Positions 43,209-51,883 of a stretch of DNA of 64,000 nucleotides are shown here, one piece after another. Location: assembly GCA_022822785.1 (NCBI GenBank), contig JAJEAL010000087.1:1-64000 (forward strand), given 5' to 3'. Every line of letters begins with the position of its first letter. Position 1 is the stretch's first letter. The notes beneath the pieces are model-generated. The model saw only the letters and a program-made list of their open reading frames with translations, was not told the DNA's origin and ran no database searches. A program made the position numbers and the translations under genes. This DNA is from Candidatus Poribacteria bacterium (GTDB lineage: Bacteria > Poribacteria > WGA-4E > PCPOR2b).

Positions 43209-44582
43209 TTAACTCCACTCCTGCTTGAATTCCTGACACCGTTTTGCCATCCGTCCAAGCCCATCGCGGGGAGATTGCTGACGCAGTAGAATTTTCTGGA
43301 TCTCTGGCTGATAATAGACGTTGAAGTCGGGGAACCACGGAGCTTTGATATTTTCCCGGATGCGGGCGACCTGCGATAGCTCCTTAACCAGTTTGATGTC
43401 TCCCCATTTCTCCGTTAACTCAACGATTTCAGGGTCATCCATCAGCGAGATAAACGCGAATCCTAAGCCCCGGAGCTGAAACCAGCGGCGGGCCGTGTAG
43501 TAGTCGCCGGTCGCGTCCTTGCCACCGAGAAATTGCATCAACTGCCATGCGTCCAATAGATGATCCTCTTGACAGTGAGCCGTCAAACTATACATCCGGG
43601 TCCACCCTAGGGTGCCACGTTGCCCAGGCTCAAGAGAAGGGAGACGCGCCATCCTGATAACCTTTGCATGAAGCGCTTCCGTTTCGGGAATGCCGCGTTG
43701 GTCCAGATAGGTTTCAGAGACGGCGGAGTTTTCGCGGTTGTTTATCCATTCTACGTCATATTTACTCATCAGGCAAAATGCCTGTCTACCCGCTGCAATG
43801 TTCTCCCGAATATCTGGCATTGTCAATGAGTTGATGTCAATAATACGGTGTTTGTGGATGCCGTCGACAAGCCATTGAAGGATTTTCTCTGCCCGTCGGC
43901 CTTCATCGTCAGGAAAAATTGGGTTGAAATCGTCATCGAACAGATCCACTTCACTCGCGTAATTCAGCGCCCACCAGTCGCCAAAGCCGGTGACGTTCTG
44001 GCGAAAGCCAAGTACAATCGGATGTTCAATAACATCCCCGTCAGGAGATTTCACCCGCGCCTCTTTGACCTTAATCGCCTGTTCGGTCAACTCGTCCAGT
44101 GTCTGCGCCGGTGCGTCAAAACCCGCTGCCTGAAGCATCTGCTCATTGTAGAGCCAAACGGTAAAGTCAGTATAATAGGGCAGCCCGTAACGTCTACCCC
44201 CGTAGGTCATAGCGTCGGTGTTATAATCGAAAATATCCTCTAGATACCGATCTGCACCGGGCAGGTCATCGCAGGGGCGCAGCCACCCCGCCTCGACCCA
44301 TTCTGCTAAATCGTCGTCGCGAACATAGCAGCAATCAAACGGCGTCTTTCCGACGAATAACGCCACCATCTTATCGTGGTAGTTCCCCGATATCGCCTCA
44401 TAGGCAACCTCGACATTAGATTGCTGCTCGAAATACTCAATATTTTCGCGCACAAGGTCCGGCTCATAGGGCCATCCTTTGAAAATGACGCCTTCCGGTT
44501 TTTGCCGCAGACAACCTGTCATCAAGCCGGCACCTGCCAACGCCGATGTTTTAAGAAAATCGCGCCGCGTTATTCCTGTCAC
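43209..44582 (-). CDS. ABC transporter solute-binding lipoprotein, copy 2
   Basis: A tandem paralog of the gene at 41756-43129, again 457 residues with Tat motif TRRDFLKT and lipobox LMTGC. The first 60 residues are almost the same, while the ligand-facing middle (such as LNEQMLQAAGFDAPAQ against YNESMVQAAGYEKSAR) has diverged more. It is the first gene of the import operon and starts at GTG with GGAGGAGA upstream and a strong promoter at 44620-44648. Duplicated binding proteins with shared permeases suggest altered ligand range after duplication. Confidence 0.92.
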   Translation of the reverse strand: MTGITRRDFLKTSALAGAGLMTGCLRQKPEGVIFKGWPYEPDLVRENIEYFEQQSNVEVAYEAISGNYHDKMVALFVGKTPFDCCYVRDDDLAEWVEAGWLRPCDDLPGADRYLEDIFDYNTDAMTYGGRRYGLPYYTDFTVWLYNEQMLQAAGFDAPAQTLDELTEQAIKVKEARVKSPDGDVIEHPIVLGFRQNVTGFGDWWALNYASEVDLFDDDFNPIFPDDEGRRAEKILQWLVDGIHKHRIIDINSLTMPDIRENIAAGRQAFCLMSKYDVEWINNRENSAVSETYLDQRGIPETEALHAKVIRMARLPSLEPGQRGTLGWTRMYSLTAHCQEDHLLDAWQLMQFLGGKDATGDYYTARRWFQLRGLGFAFISLMDDPEIVELTEKWGDIKLVKELSQVARIRENIKAPWFPDFNVYYQPEIQKILLRQQSPRDGLGRMAKRCQEFKQEWS

Positions 44583-44619
44583 TGCTCTCCTCCAACTGTG
44601 AATTCGTTTTCCAAGCGCA

Positions 44620-44648
44620 ATTTTAGCCTATCTCGCTTTACTTGTCAA
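44620..44648 (-). promoter_or_regulatory. Sigma70-type promoter of the ABC importer operon
   Basis: Minus strand TTGACA (44648-44643), 17 bases, TAAAAT (44625-44620). Transcription would start near 44613 and reach the GTG at 44582 after about 30 bases. Confidence 0.75.
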
Positions 44649-44736
44649 GAACTGTCTTTCGATCTGCAAATGGGACTTTTTCACAGCCTATACAGGGACA
44701 GGTGCACGACAGTGGCAGCATATATGTAATAATTGT

Positions 44737-44826
44737 TAGGATCTATACGACTCGTGATACCCAATCTATCGCCCGCTCGGACGCGGTTTGAATTATACTG
44801 CCATATACTGAACTACGTAACTCCTA
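44737..44826. repeat. Repeat A copy 4, degraded, 90 bp
   Basis: It shares the right end AACTACGTAACTCCTA and interior pieces ACGACTCGTGATACC and CGGACGCGGTTTGAATT with copy 1, but the middle is deleted and the left end is weak. It lies between the divergent promoters. Confidence 0.65.
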
Positions 44827-44869
44827 AGCTACATTTGCTTAACATTTTTAATAAATCTGTATTTTTTAA

Positions 44870-44898
44870 TTGACAAGTCCTTGTATTTTTGATAAATT
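44870..44898 (+). promoter_or_regulatory. Sigma70-type promoter of the exported-protein/LamG array
   Basis: TTGACA (44870-44875), 17 bases, TAAATT (44893-44898), in strongly AT-rich sequence. The start is expected near 44905, about 155 bases before ATG 45060. Confidence 0.65.
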
Positions 44899-44912
44899 AA
44901 ATTACAATTGGG

Positions 44913-44932
44913 AGTATTGTATGAACAATACT
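44913..44932. promoter_or_regulatory. Palindrome after the array promoter (operator or 5' hairpin)
   Basis: Perfect 8-bp inverted repeat AGTATTGT-ATGA-ACAATACT placed about 8 bases after the expected transcription start. As DNA it fits a dimeric repressor site; as RNA it gives a hairpin at the very 5' end. It includes the ATG of a 13-codon ORF (44921-44962) with GGGAG upstream, possibly a leader peptide but too short to support alone. Confidence 0.55.
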
Positions 44933-45059
44933 AACCAACTCAGGAAACTGGGTTATGATTAATAAACCTATCTTGAGAGTCGAATGGGAAGCCTGACCCG
45001 ACTATATAGGCAACTCCGTAGGACTTTCCAGATAGACATTTAATATGGAGGATAAGACA

Positions 45060-45980
45060 ATGCTACGGATAAAAGTATCTTTAATCCTTATAACGCTCCT
45101 TACGATTGGAGCCATTTGGAGCTTACCCTCAAACGTTGAGGCACGTGATGTCTCATTCCTAGCCTTTAACAACACGCCCGAGAGCTGGGGTGTTTGGGGT
45201 CCGCCGGCCCGCGATCCCGCTGCATTTGATGGGGTCGAAACCGCGCTTAAAGGTACGTGGTACGATGCTATTTTCAAGCAATTTGGTTTTACAGAGGGCG
45301 ATGACTTTCTGGAAATCATCGGCGACGATGTCCCAAGATTTGAAAGAGAGCTCTGGAGCGGTAACTGGGATGTTGTTGTATTCAATTACCATATTTGGCG
45401 GGATAGCCCTGACCTGCAGGCATGGATTGCACAGAATGGCAACAGACTTAAGGAGTTCATGGACGAAGGGCACGGTATCATCAGCACCGGCGGCCGAGAT
45501 CCCGAAGATCGACCGTTGGTGGCCCTTTGGGATGGTATGGACAAGGCGTTGGCTGGGTTCCCTGTTGCGGATAAATGCTGCCTTGCCTATGTACCGGATA
45601 CCCCATTGACCAAAGATATGGTGGGCGGCATTATTGATACCTCTAAGTCTCCAGATCCGACCTTCGTCGGCGATGGCGATTTCCCCGGTTACGATAGAAG
45701 CCTACTGCCCGGGCACGCGAACGTCGCGGCCGAAGATATCGGCGATCCCAATATCGCCATTATCGTCTATGGACGAGTTCAAAGAGGGGCTTATGTCTTG
45801 AGTGGTAGCGCCGAAATTACCAATCTAAACATGGGATTTGGGATAAAAGAGCTGGGTCAAGGAAACTCATGGCTCCTCTGGCGGAACATGATCGATTGGT
45901 TTGAAGATGCGAACCTTCGGGCGGTGAATCCAAAGGCAAAACTACCCATGACGTGGGCGCAGATTAAGTCCGGTCGATAA
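45060..45980 (+). CDS. Exported protein with amidotransferase-like (ThuA-like) domain and Trp-Lys tail
   Basis: The 306-residue product has a signal peptide (MLRIKVSLILITLLTIGAIW..., cut after NVEA), then an alpha/beta region with WDVVVFNYHIWRDSPDL, LKEFMDEGHGIISTGG and MDKALAGFPVADKCCLAY, which resembles ThuA/class I amidotransferase-like folds but is not a confident match. It ends with KLPMTWAQIKSGR, matching the tail of the LamG proteins that follow. ATG 45060 is chosen because GGAGG stands about 8 bases upstream. It is the first gene after the array promoter and is followed by a strong terminator-like hairpin. Confidence 0.7.
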   Translation: MLRIKVSLILITLLTIGAIWSLPSNVEARDVSFLAFNNTPESWGVWGPPARDPAAFDGVETALKGTWYDAIFKQFGFTEGDDFLEIIGDDVPRFERELWSGNWDVVVFNYHIWRDSPDLQAWIAQNGNRLKEFMDEGHGIISTGGRDPEDRPLVALWDGMDKALAGFPVADKCCLAYVPDTPLTKDMVGGIIDTSKSPDPTFVGDGDFPGYDRSLLPGHANVAAEDIGDPNIAIIVYGRVQRGAYVLSGSAEITNLNMGFGIKELGQGNSWLLWRNMIDWFEDANLRAVNPKAKLPMTWAQIKSGR

Positions 45981-46004
45981 ACAGTGTATATTAATCCGAA
46001 ACGT

Positions 46005-46034
46005 GGGGGCAAACACGATTTGCCCCCTTCTCAT
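46005..46034 (+). terminator. Strong hairpin terminator after the first array gene
   Basis: GGGGGCAAA (46005-46013) and TTTGCCCCC (46019-46027) form a perfect 9-bp stem with a 5-base loop, followed by TTCTC and an AT-rich stretch. It may reduce read-through into the first LamG gene. Confidence 0.65.
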
Positions 46035-46086
46035 AATTTTCATAAAAATTAAAGGAGGATAGCTAAGCATAGTAGGGAGGACTATT

Positions 46087-46953
46087 ATGTCTCGTATCAT
46101 TTTCCTATTTTTATTTAGTATTGCGTTAATCTGTTTGTACGCAATTGATGCCGATACCAAAGTCCTCGGCTACTGGACCTTTGACGACCAAAAGCACGTC
46201 GGGGAGGATTTATCAAACTTCGGCAATGACGGGGAATTGAAGGCAGGTGCTTGGACACGACAGGGAAAAGTCGGTGGTGCTTTGAACCTAACAGGGGGTG
46301 GGGACCAAGCACCTCACTATTTTGAGGTGCCTCATGACGATAGCTTGAATGTCAAGGACCAAGTGACCCTGATGTGTTGGATCAGCTTTAGTGCCCCCCC
46401 AGAGGAACAGAGCTTAATCTACAAGAACGGTCCCTTTATATTAGAAGGTGATAAGAAAGACCGAACGTTTTGGTCCTCGTACGGATTGGTCAAGTGGCGT
46501 GATAGATGTGGATGTGGTACTTTTGGGTTCGATGCAAACACAGAAGGCGGCAGATCCGCTGTGCTGCCCGGGGATCCACTGATTCCCGAACCAAATACGT
46601 GGCACCATGTCGCGGCGGTGGCAGACGGCACCGAAATTAAAATCTACCGAGATGGTAAGGAGAGAGCAAAGGGAGCGCAACGGGGACCGTTTAGGAATTC
46701 CGAACAGGTTTTGACAGTCGGCTATGATCACCGCGTACCCGTGGAGCGTGTTGGCGGGGCAAGGCGTCACCTGCGGGGCTCCATAGATGAAGTGATGATT
46801 CTTGATGTGGCATTGACTCCAGATCAGGTTCAAGAGGCATTTAATCTCGGTGAAAAAGGAAAATCTCTCACCGACATGGTGGAGATTTTTTCGGTCGAAT
46901 CCGAAGGCAGACTAGCCATACAGTGGGGCGCAATTAAATCGAGAAGACAGTAA
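46087..46953 (+). CDS. LamG array protein 1 (exported)
   Basis: First of seven tandem paralogs; 288 residues. A signal peptide (MSRIIFLFLFSIALICLYA) is followed by a single concanavalin A-like/LamG domain. Conserved blocks are VLGYWTFDD, FEVPHDDSLNVKDQVTLMCW, SLIYKNGPF, TWHHVAAVADGTEIKIYRDG, a GYDHR strand and IDEVMILDVALTPDQVQEA, then the tail RLAIQWGAIKSRRQ. LamG domains usually bind glycans; no catalytic site is seen. This copy is the most diverged together with copy 2, having the longer KNGPFILEGDKKDR loop. Confidence 0.85.
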   Translation: MSRIIFLFLFSIALICLYAIDADTKVLGYWTFDDQKHVGEDLSNFGNDGELKAGAWTRQGKVGGALNLTGGGDQAPHYFEVPHDDSLNVKDQVTLMCWISFSAPPEEQSLIYKNGPFILEGDKKDRTFWSSYGLVKWRDRCGCGTFGFDANTEGGRSAVLPGDPLIPEPNTWHHVAAVADGTEIKIYRDGKERAKGAQRGPFRNSEQVLTVGYDHRVPVERVGGARRHLRGSIDEVMILDVALTPDQVQEAFNLGEKGKSLTDMVEIFSVESEGRLAIQWGAIKSRRQ

Positions 46954-46985
46954 GCCACTTGCAGGCTGGGCAAATATGAGTCTAT

Positions 46986-47028
46986 ACCCACTACCCAATT
47001 TTTGTTCAGATGGATAGTGGGTTTTTTT
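46986..47028 (+). terminator. Rho-independent terminator after LamG gene 1
   Basis: ACCCACTA (46986-46993) pairs with TAGTGGGT (47015-47022), followed by seven T. The T run continues to the start region of the next gene, whose RBS is at about 47035. Confidence 0.7.
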
Positions 47029-47045
47029 ACAAAAGGGGGCTATCC

Positions 47046-47912
47046 ATGTTTCGCATTGTGCTAACTCTTGCGTTTCTATGCATCTGTTTTTTAAGTGGGT
47101 TTCATAGTCAAGTTGATGCCAAAGCTCTCGGTTACTGGACATTTGACGACAAGGATGAATTGGGGAAGGACTCTTCGGGGTTTGACAATCACGGCGAGGC
47201 GAAAATGGCAGCCGCCCATGATCCGAAGGGGCTAGTCGGCGGCGCCCTAAGACTAGATGGCACCTCATGGCTTGAAGTCCCACATGATGACAGTCTTAAC
47301 GCCAAAGATCAGATTACCCTGATGTGCTGGGCAAATTTTGACGCCAACGCCTTAGGGGAAGCCAGCGAGGTGTCCTTGATTTACAAGAACGGTCCCTTTA
47401 TATTAGAAGGCGATAAGAAAGACCGGCGGTTTTGGACATCCTATTCGTTAATCAAACTTCGTGAAAGAAAGAAGCTGGGGAGTTTTGTCTTCGAGGCTCA
47501 AATGACCGAAGGGCGCGTGTTTACAGCACCCGGGGATAAAGATCATCCCGAAGCGAATGAATGGTACCATCTTGCCGCGGTCGCCGATGGCACACAGGTT
47601 CGAGTCTATACCAACGGCGTCGAAAAAGCAGCCGCCGACCAGAGAGGCGAGTTTAAGCCTTCAGAGCAAGTGTTAACGCTTGGCTTTGATCTCCGCATTC
47701 CGCCTGACCGTGGCGGATCTAAACCCTATCATTTTGGATTGCTCGATGAAGTGATTATCCTTGATAGGGCAATAACCCAAGCCCAAGTCAAAGAAGCGAT
47801 GGAGTTGGGTGAAAAAGGGAAGTCGCTCGACAATTTCCAACTGCTCTTTGACGTTGACCCCCAAGACAAACTGGCTATTAAATGGGGGGAGCTGAAAGCA
47901 AGAAGCCAGTGA
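47046..47912 (+). CDS. LamG array protein 2 (exported)
   Basis: 288 residues from ATG 47046, chosen because GGGGG precedes it; a longer reading from 47010 would run through the terminator hairpin. A signal peptide (MFRIVLTLAFLCICFLSGF) leads into a LamG domain with ALGYWTFDD, LEVPHDDSLNAKDQITLMCW, KNGPFILEGDKKDR (shared with copy 1), ADGTQVRVYTNGVEKAA and LDEVIILDRAITQAQVKEA. The tail is KLAIKWGELKARSQ. It groups with copy 1 by the KNGPFILEGDKKDR loop, which copies 3-7 lack. Confidence 0.85.
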   Translation: MFRIVLTLAFLCICFLSGFHSQVDAKALGYWTFDDKDELGKDSSGFDNHGEAKMAAAHDPKGLVGGALRLDGTSWLEVPHDDSLNAKDQITLMCWANFDANALGEASEVSLIYKNGPFILEGDKKDRRFWTSYSLIKLRERKKLGSFVFEAQMTEGRVFTAPGDKDHPEANEWYHLAAVADGTQVRVYTNGVEKAAADQRGEFKPSEQVLTLGFDLRIPPDRGGSKPYHFGLLDEVIILDRAITQAQVKEAMELGEKGKSLDNFQLLFDVDPQDKLAIKWGELKARSQ

Positions 47913-48000
47913 AACGGACCAATAACACGAATCTGATACTGTTTATTTTCCTATAACGAAGATGGACCGATAGACTGTTTCGATGAAAGGAGTGTTATCA

Positions 48001-48861
48001 ATGTCTCGACGATTAATCATTTTAAGTGGCATGGTTATCTACTGCCTCTGCTTCCACCTGATAGCTGTTGATGCCAAAGTCCTTGGCTATTGGGCGTTCG
48101 ATACCAAAAACGACGTTGGTGAAGATTCGGGTCCATTCGGCAATGATGGAGAAATCAAAGGCGATGGAACTGCGGAATGGATTGCGAAAGGCAAGGTGGG
48201 GGGCGGATTGAAGCTGAGTAACGCTTGGCTTGAAGTGCCTCACGACGAGAGCCTTAACGCGAAGGACCAGATTACCCTGATGTGTTGGGTCCAGTTTAGT
48301 GCTGCCGGCGATCCTTTTGGGGCGACCGGGCGGGATCAGTCGCTAATCTGGAAGAACGGTCCATTTGCGACAAACAAACGGTTCTGGACCTCGTACGCCT
48401 TGCGTGTGTGGCGCAGGCATACCAAATTTGGCAGCTTCGGCTTTGATGCCAATATGACAGAAGGGCGAAGCGCGGCGGCGGATCCGGACTTTCCCGATCC
48501 GGAAGATGCGGATAAAACGTGGTATCATGTTGCAGGAGTCGCCGATGGGACAGAAGTCCGGATTTATACCGATGGAAAAGAGAAGAAAGCCGCACCGCAA
48601 CGAGGGGAGTTTCAATCGACAGACCTCCCCTTAACGATTGGCTACGATCTCCGTCCCGGTTTGCTAGCCGGGCGGGAGTTCCTCTTAGGAGTTATTGATG
48701 AAGCGGTAATTGTTGATAAGGCGCTGACCGAGGCTGAAATCAAGGCAGCGATGGAGTTGGGTGAAAATGGAAAGTCGCTTGAGGGATTCAATCCCGTTTT
48801 CGCTGTTGAGCCCGAAGGCAAATTAGCCACACAGTGGGCGGAGATCAAAGCGAGGAAGTAA
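48001..48861 (+). CDS. LamG array protein 3 (exported)
   Basis: 286 residues from ATG 48001 (AAGGAG upstream). A signal peptide (MSRRLIILSGMVIYCLCF) precedes a LamG domain with VLGYWAFDTKNDVGED, LEVPHDESLNAKDQ, SLIWKNGPFATNKRFWTSYALR and FDANMTEGRSAA, all blocks found in copies 4-7. The strands WYHVAGVADGTEVRIYTDG and LTIGYDLRPG follow. The tail is KLATQWAEIKARK. Start of the next gene lies close behind, with no clear terminator. Confidence 0.85.
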   Translation: MSRRLIILSGMVIYCLCFHLIAVDAKVLGYWAFDTKNDVGEDSGPFGNDGEIKGDGTAEWIAKGKVGGGLKLSNAWLEVPHDESLNAKDQITLMCWVQFSAAGDPFGATGRDQSLIWKNGPFATNKRFWTSYALRVWRRHTKFGSFGFDANMTEGRSAAADPDFPDPEDADKTWYHVAGVADGTEVRIYTDGKEKKAAPQRGEFQSTDLPLTIGYDLRPGLLAGREFLLGVIDEAVIVDKALTEAEIKAAMELGENGKSLEGFNPVFAVEPEGKLATQWAEIKARK

Positions 48862-48933
48862 GGATTATCCATGCCTGAAACCAAAGATGCACTCAGCGCC
48901 CGGTCTAGTGCTAAGCTGAAAGGAGAGTTTTTA

Positions 48934-49788
48934 ATGTTTCGTGTATTTTTAGGTGTTTGGATCTTGTCAATCTGTCTTTTGGGTGGTTTCATTATGAATG
49001 TCGATGCGAGAGTCCTCGGTTACTGGACATTTGATGACAAAAACGATCTCGGCGAGGATTTGAGTCCATTCCGCAACGATGGAGAGATAAAGGGCAACGG
49101 AAGTGCCGAATGGGCTGCAAAAGGTAAGGTCGGGGGCGGGTTGAGCCTAAATGATGCTTGGCTGGAAGTGCCTCATGATGACAGCCTTAACCTCAACGAT
49201 CAAGTAACCCTGATGTGTTGGGTCAAATTTAACAACCCCGGCGATTTTACAGGCGATGGTCGGGAGCAGTCCTTAATCTGGAAGTATGGACCGTTTGAAA
49301 CCAATAAACGATTTTGGACATCTTACGCCTTGCGTGTCTGGCGTCCTAAATCGAAGTTCGGCAGCTTCGGATTTGATGCCAATATGACGGAGGGGCGCAG
49401 TGCTGCCGTTGATCCAAAGTTTCCTGAGCAAGCCGATATAGAAAACGATTGGTTTCACATTGCAGCGACCGCCGATGGCGCAGAAATCCGAGTTTATACC
49501 AACGGGAAAGAAACAGCAAAAGGGATCCAAAGAGGGCTATTTCAGGCGTCTGATCTACCCCTAACGATTGGTCATGATTTGCGTCCCATATTGGCACATC
49601 ACGCTTTTGTCAACGGTATAATGGATGAAGTCCTGGTCGCTGACAAGGCATTGACTGCCGCCCAAATCAAGGAAGCAATGGAATTGGGCGAAGACGGAAA
49701 ACCGATTGAAGGGTACGATCCTATCTTTGCCGTTGAACCCAACGACAAATTAGCTACCCAGTGGGGCGCGATTAAAGCGAGGAAATGA
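48934..49788 (+). CDS. LamG array protein 4 (exported)
   Basis: 284 residues from ATG 48934; AAAGGAG precedes it and a signal peptide (MFRVFLGVWILSICLLGG) follows, whereas the longer upstream reading lacks both. The LamG domain is very like that of copy 3: VLGYWTFDDKNDLGED, LEVPHDDSLNLNDQVTLMCW, KYGPFETNKRFWTSYALR with Tyr in place of Asn, and FDANMTEGRSAA. The tail is KLATQWGAIKARK. The likeness to copy 3 suggests a recent duplication. Confidence 0.85.
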   Translation: MFRVFLGVWILSICLLGGFIMNVDARVLGYWTFDDKNDLGEDLSPFRNDGEIKGNGSAEWAAKGKVGGGLSLNDAWLEVPHDDSLNLNDQVTLMCWVKFNNPGDFTGDGREQSLIWKYGPFETNKRFWTSYALRVWRPKSKFGSFGFDANMTEGRSAAVDPKFPEQADIENDWFHIAATADGAEIRVYTNGKETAKGIQRGLFQASDLPLTIGHDLRPILAHHAFVNGIMDEVLVADKALTAAQIKEAMELGEDGKPIEGYDPIFAVEPNDKLATQWGAIKARK

Positions 49789-49982
49789 CCCCTCTAGTTT
49801 TAGTCAATTCCCTTCAATTCTCTATGTGCCGGAAAGAGACGAACTACTGATTACGTGGGGCGTTATCGCATTGAAACTATCGCAGCATCTCATAGGTGAG
49901 TCGGGTTAAAAGACGAACCCATTGCCTAATCTGTATCTGTATAAATTGGATGGCAGACCTTATCAATAGAAGGAGAGTGCCC

Positions 49983-50843
49983 ATGTTTCGTATCGGTTTA
50001 GGTATGGGGATTTTGCTCTGCTACCTGTTCAATCCCATCCTTATTCACGCTGACGCTAAACTGCTCGGTTACTGGCCCTTTGATAACAAAGATCAACTAG
50101 GACAAGATTTTTCTCCGAACCGCAATGACGGTAATCCGAAAGGCGGTGCCAAGTGGACGGAAAATGGACACGTTGGCGGGGCACTCCTACTTGTGGAGCC
50201 GGAAGATTCCTACCTTGAGATACCTCACCATAATAGTCTTAATGTGACAGATCAGGTAACTTTGATGTGTTGGGTCAAATTTACCAATCTGGGCGATTTT
50301 GAAGGTCTCGGGCGGGAACAGTCCTTAATCTGGAAAAACGGGCCTTTTCAAACTAACAAGCGGTTTTGGGCGTCTTACGCCTTGCGGATGTTTCGCAGAG
50401 AATTCAAAGCGGGGTTTGCATTTGACGCAAATATGACAGAGGGACGGACTGTTACCGCCGATGAGGATCAACCTAAAGTGAATGAATGGCTTCATGCCAC
50501 AGCTGTCGCCGATGGAGCAATGGTTAAAGTTTACGAAAATGGGGTGGAAAAAGCCGCCGTGGAACAACGGGGCGAGTTTCAGCCGACCGACCTCCCATTG
50601 ACCCTTGGTGTGGATTTGCGTAATCCAAAGGCTGGTGCGGTGCGACGAGACCAATTGGGCTTTCTTGCCGGTGTCATGGATGAAGTCGCGATCCTCAGTC
50701 ATGCATTAACCGCGGAACAAATCCGAGAAGCCGTGAAGTTAGGTGAAGCGGGGCAATCTCTCGAAGAGCTTGAACCGGTCTTCGCTGTCGAGCGCCAAGG
50801 GAAATTAGCTACTCAATGGGGCGAGATTAAAGCGAGGAAGTAA
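49983..50843 (+). CDS. LamG array protein 5 (exported)
   Basis: 286 residues from ATG 49983 (AAGGAGAG upstream); the reading from 49896 adds a non-conserved leader without signal character. A signal peptide (MFRIGLGMGILLCYLFNPIL) is followed by LLGYWPFDNKDQLGQD, LEIPHHNSLNVTDQVTLMCW, KNGPFQTNKRFWASYALR, FDANMTEGRTVT and MDEVAILSHALTAEQIREA. Tail: KLATQWGEIKARK. The pre-gene stretch (49789-49982) shows nothing special. Confidence 0.85.
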   Translation: MFRIGLGMGILLCYLFNPILIHADAKLLGYWPFDNKDQLGQDFSPNRNDGNPKGGAKWTENGHVGGALLLVEPEDSYLEIPHHNSLNVTDQVTLMCWVKFTNLGDFEGLGREQSLIWKNGPFQTNKRFWASYALRMFRREFKAGFAFDANMTEGRTVTADEDQPKVNEWLHATAVADGAMVKVYENGVEKAAVEQRGEFQPTDLPLTLGVDLRNPKAGAVRRDQLGFLAGVMDEVAILSHALTAEQIREAVKLGEAGQSLEELEPVFAVERQGKLATQWGEIKARK

Positions 50844-50943
50844 ATATTGTCTGGAGTGCCGCTGCTTCATTATTTACAGTGCAACTCGGTAAATTACCCG
50901 AATTCTCACATATGCAGCTACAACTGCGAAAGGAGGGTCATTG

Positions 50944-51819
50944 ATGTTTCGTGTTATATTAATTTTCGGCGTGCTGCTAATCTATCTGCTCTGTTGCCCG
51001 TTGACTAGCACCGATGCCAAACTCCTCGGTTATTGGGCTTTCGACGATAAAAATAATCTAGGAAAGGATCTCTCTCCAAATCGTAATCATGGAGAAACGA
51101 AAACCTTCATCGGAGAAGCTGTATGGACGGAGGAGGGCAAGGTCGATGGAGGGCTGCAACTAGAGAATGGACAAGAGACCTGGCTTGAAGTTCCTCATCA
51201 TGAAAGCCTGAACGTCAAGACGGGGCGAATCACCATGATGTGTTGGGTCAAATTTACGGACCCCGGTGCTTTTCAAGATTTTGGTGAGGATGGGTCCCTG
51301 ATTTGGAAAAATGCGCCTTTTGCGGAAAACAAGCGATTCTGGACCTCGTATGCGCTGCGGCTCTATCGACCTGGGATTAATCGAGGCTCTTTCTCGTTTG
51401 ATGCAAATATGACGGAGGCACGGGCAGCTGCAATTGATCCCGATTTTCCACTCGTCGTGGATACATGGTATCACGTTGCAGGAACTGCGGATGGCACAAC
51501 AGTTCGCATTTATACCGATGGAAAAGAGAAGGCGTCCGGCGCCCAGCGGGGCGAGTTCCAGCCGTCCGATGAGCCTTTGACTATTGGGTTTGATCTGCGA
51601 GATCCGGATGAGCCTGTTGCGCGACATTTTCTCGGCTTCGTTCGGGGCATCATGGATGAAGTCGTGGTTTTGGACCATGCGCTGACCGCAGGTCAAATCA
51701 AAGAAGCAATGGAGTTAGGTGAAAGAGGGCGGTCGCTTGAGAGTTTTGAACCGGTCTTTGGGGTGGAACCTCAAGGTAAATTAGCGACTAAGTGGGGCGA
51801 GATCAAAATGGTAAAGTAA
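50944..51819 (+). CDS. LamG array protein 6 (exported)
   Basis: 291 residues from ATG 50944, with AAAGGAGGG just upstream. A signal peptide (MFRVILIFGVLLIYLLCC) is followed by a LamG domain with LLGYWAFDDKNNLGKD, LEVPHHESLNVKTGRITMMCW, KNAPFAENKRFWTSYALR, FDANMTEARAAA and MDEVVVLDHALTAGQIKEA. It has a short insert in the first third (KTFIGEAVWTEEGKVDG) relative to the others. Tail: KLATKWGEIKMVK. Confidence 0.85.
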   Translation: MFRVILIFGVLLIYLLCCPLTSTDAKLLGYWAFDDKNNLGKDLSPNRNHGETKTFIGEAVWTEEGKVDGGLQLENGQETWLEVPHHESLNVKTGRITMMCWVKFTDPGAFQDFGEDGSLIWKNAPFAENKRFWTSYALRLYRPGINRGSFSFDANMTEARAAAIDPDFPLVVDTWYHVAGTADGTTVRIYTDGKEKASGAQRGEFQPSDEPLTIGFDLRDPDEPVARHFLGFVRGIMDEVVVLDHALTAGQIKEAMELGERGRSLESFEPVFGVEPQGKLATKWGEIKMVK

Positions 51820-51883
51820 TTTAATCCTTGTCAGGACTTCAAAATTCTATCAGAGGTAATCCGACTTATAGGAGGTATGACCA

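Larger units (their letters stand above)
44583..45059. promoter_or_regulatory. Divergent control region between importer operon and LamG array
   Basis: These 477 bases separate the two transcription units. They hold the importer promoter (minus, 44620-44648), the degraded repeat A copy 4 (44737-44826), the array promoter (plus, 44870-44898) and a palindrome just after it (44913-44932). I see no gene of more than 13 codons here. Confidence 0.7.

Noticed and set aside
44921-44962. 13-codon ORF as a definite leader peptide
   Set aside because: It has a RBS-like GGGAG but is too short to support alone, so it is only mentioned with the palindrome.
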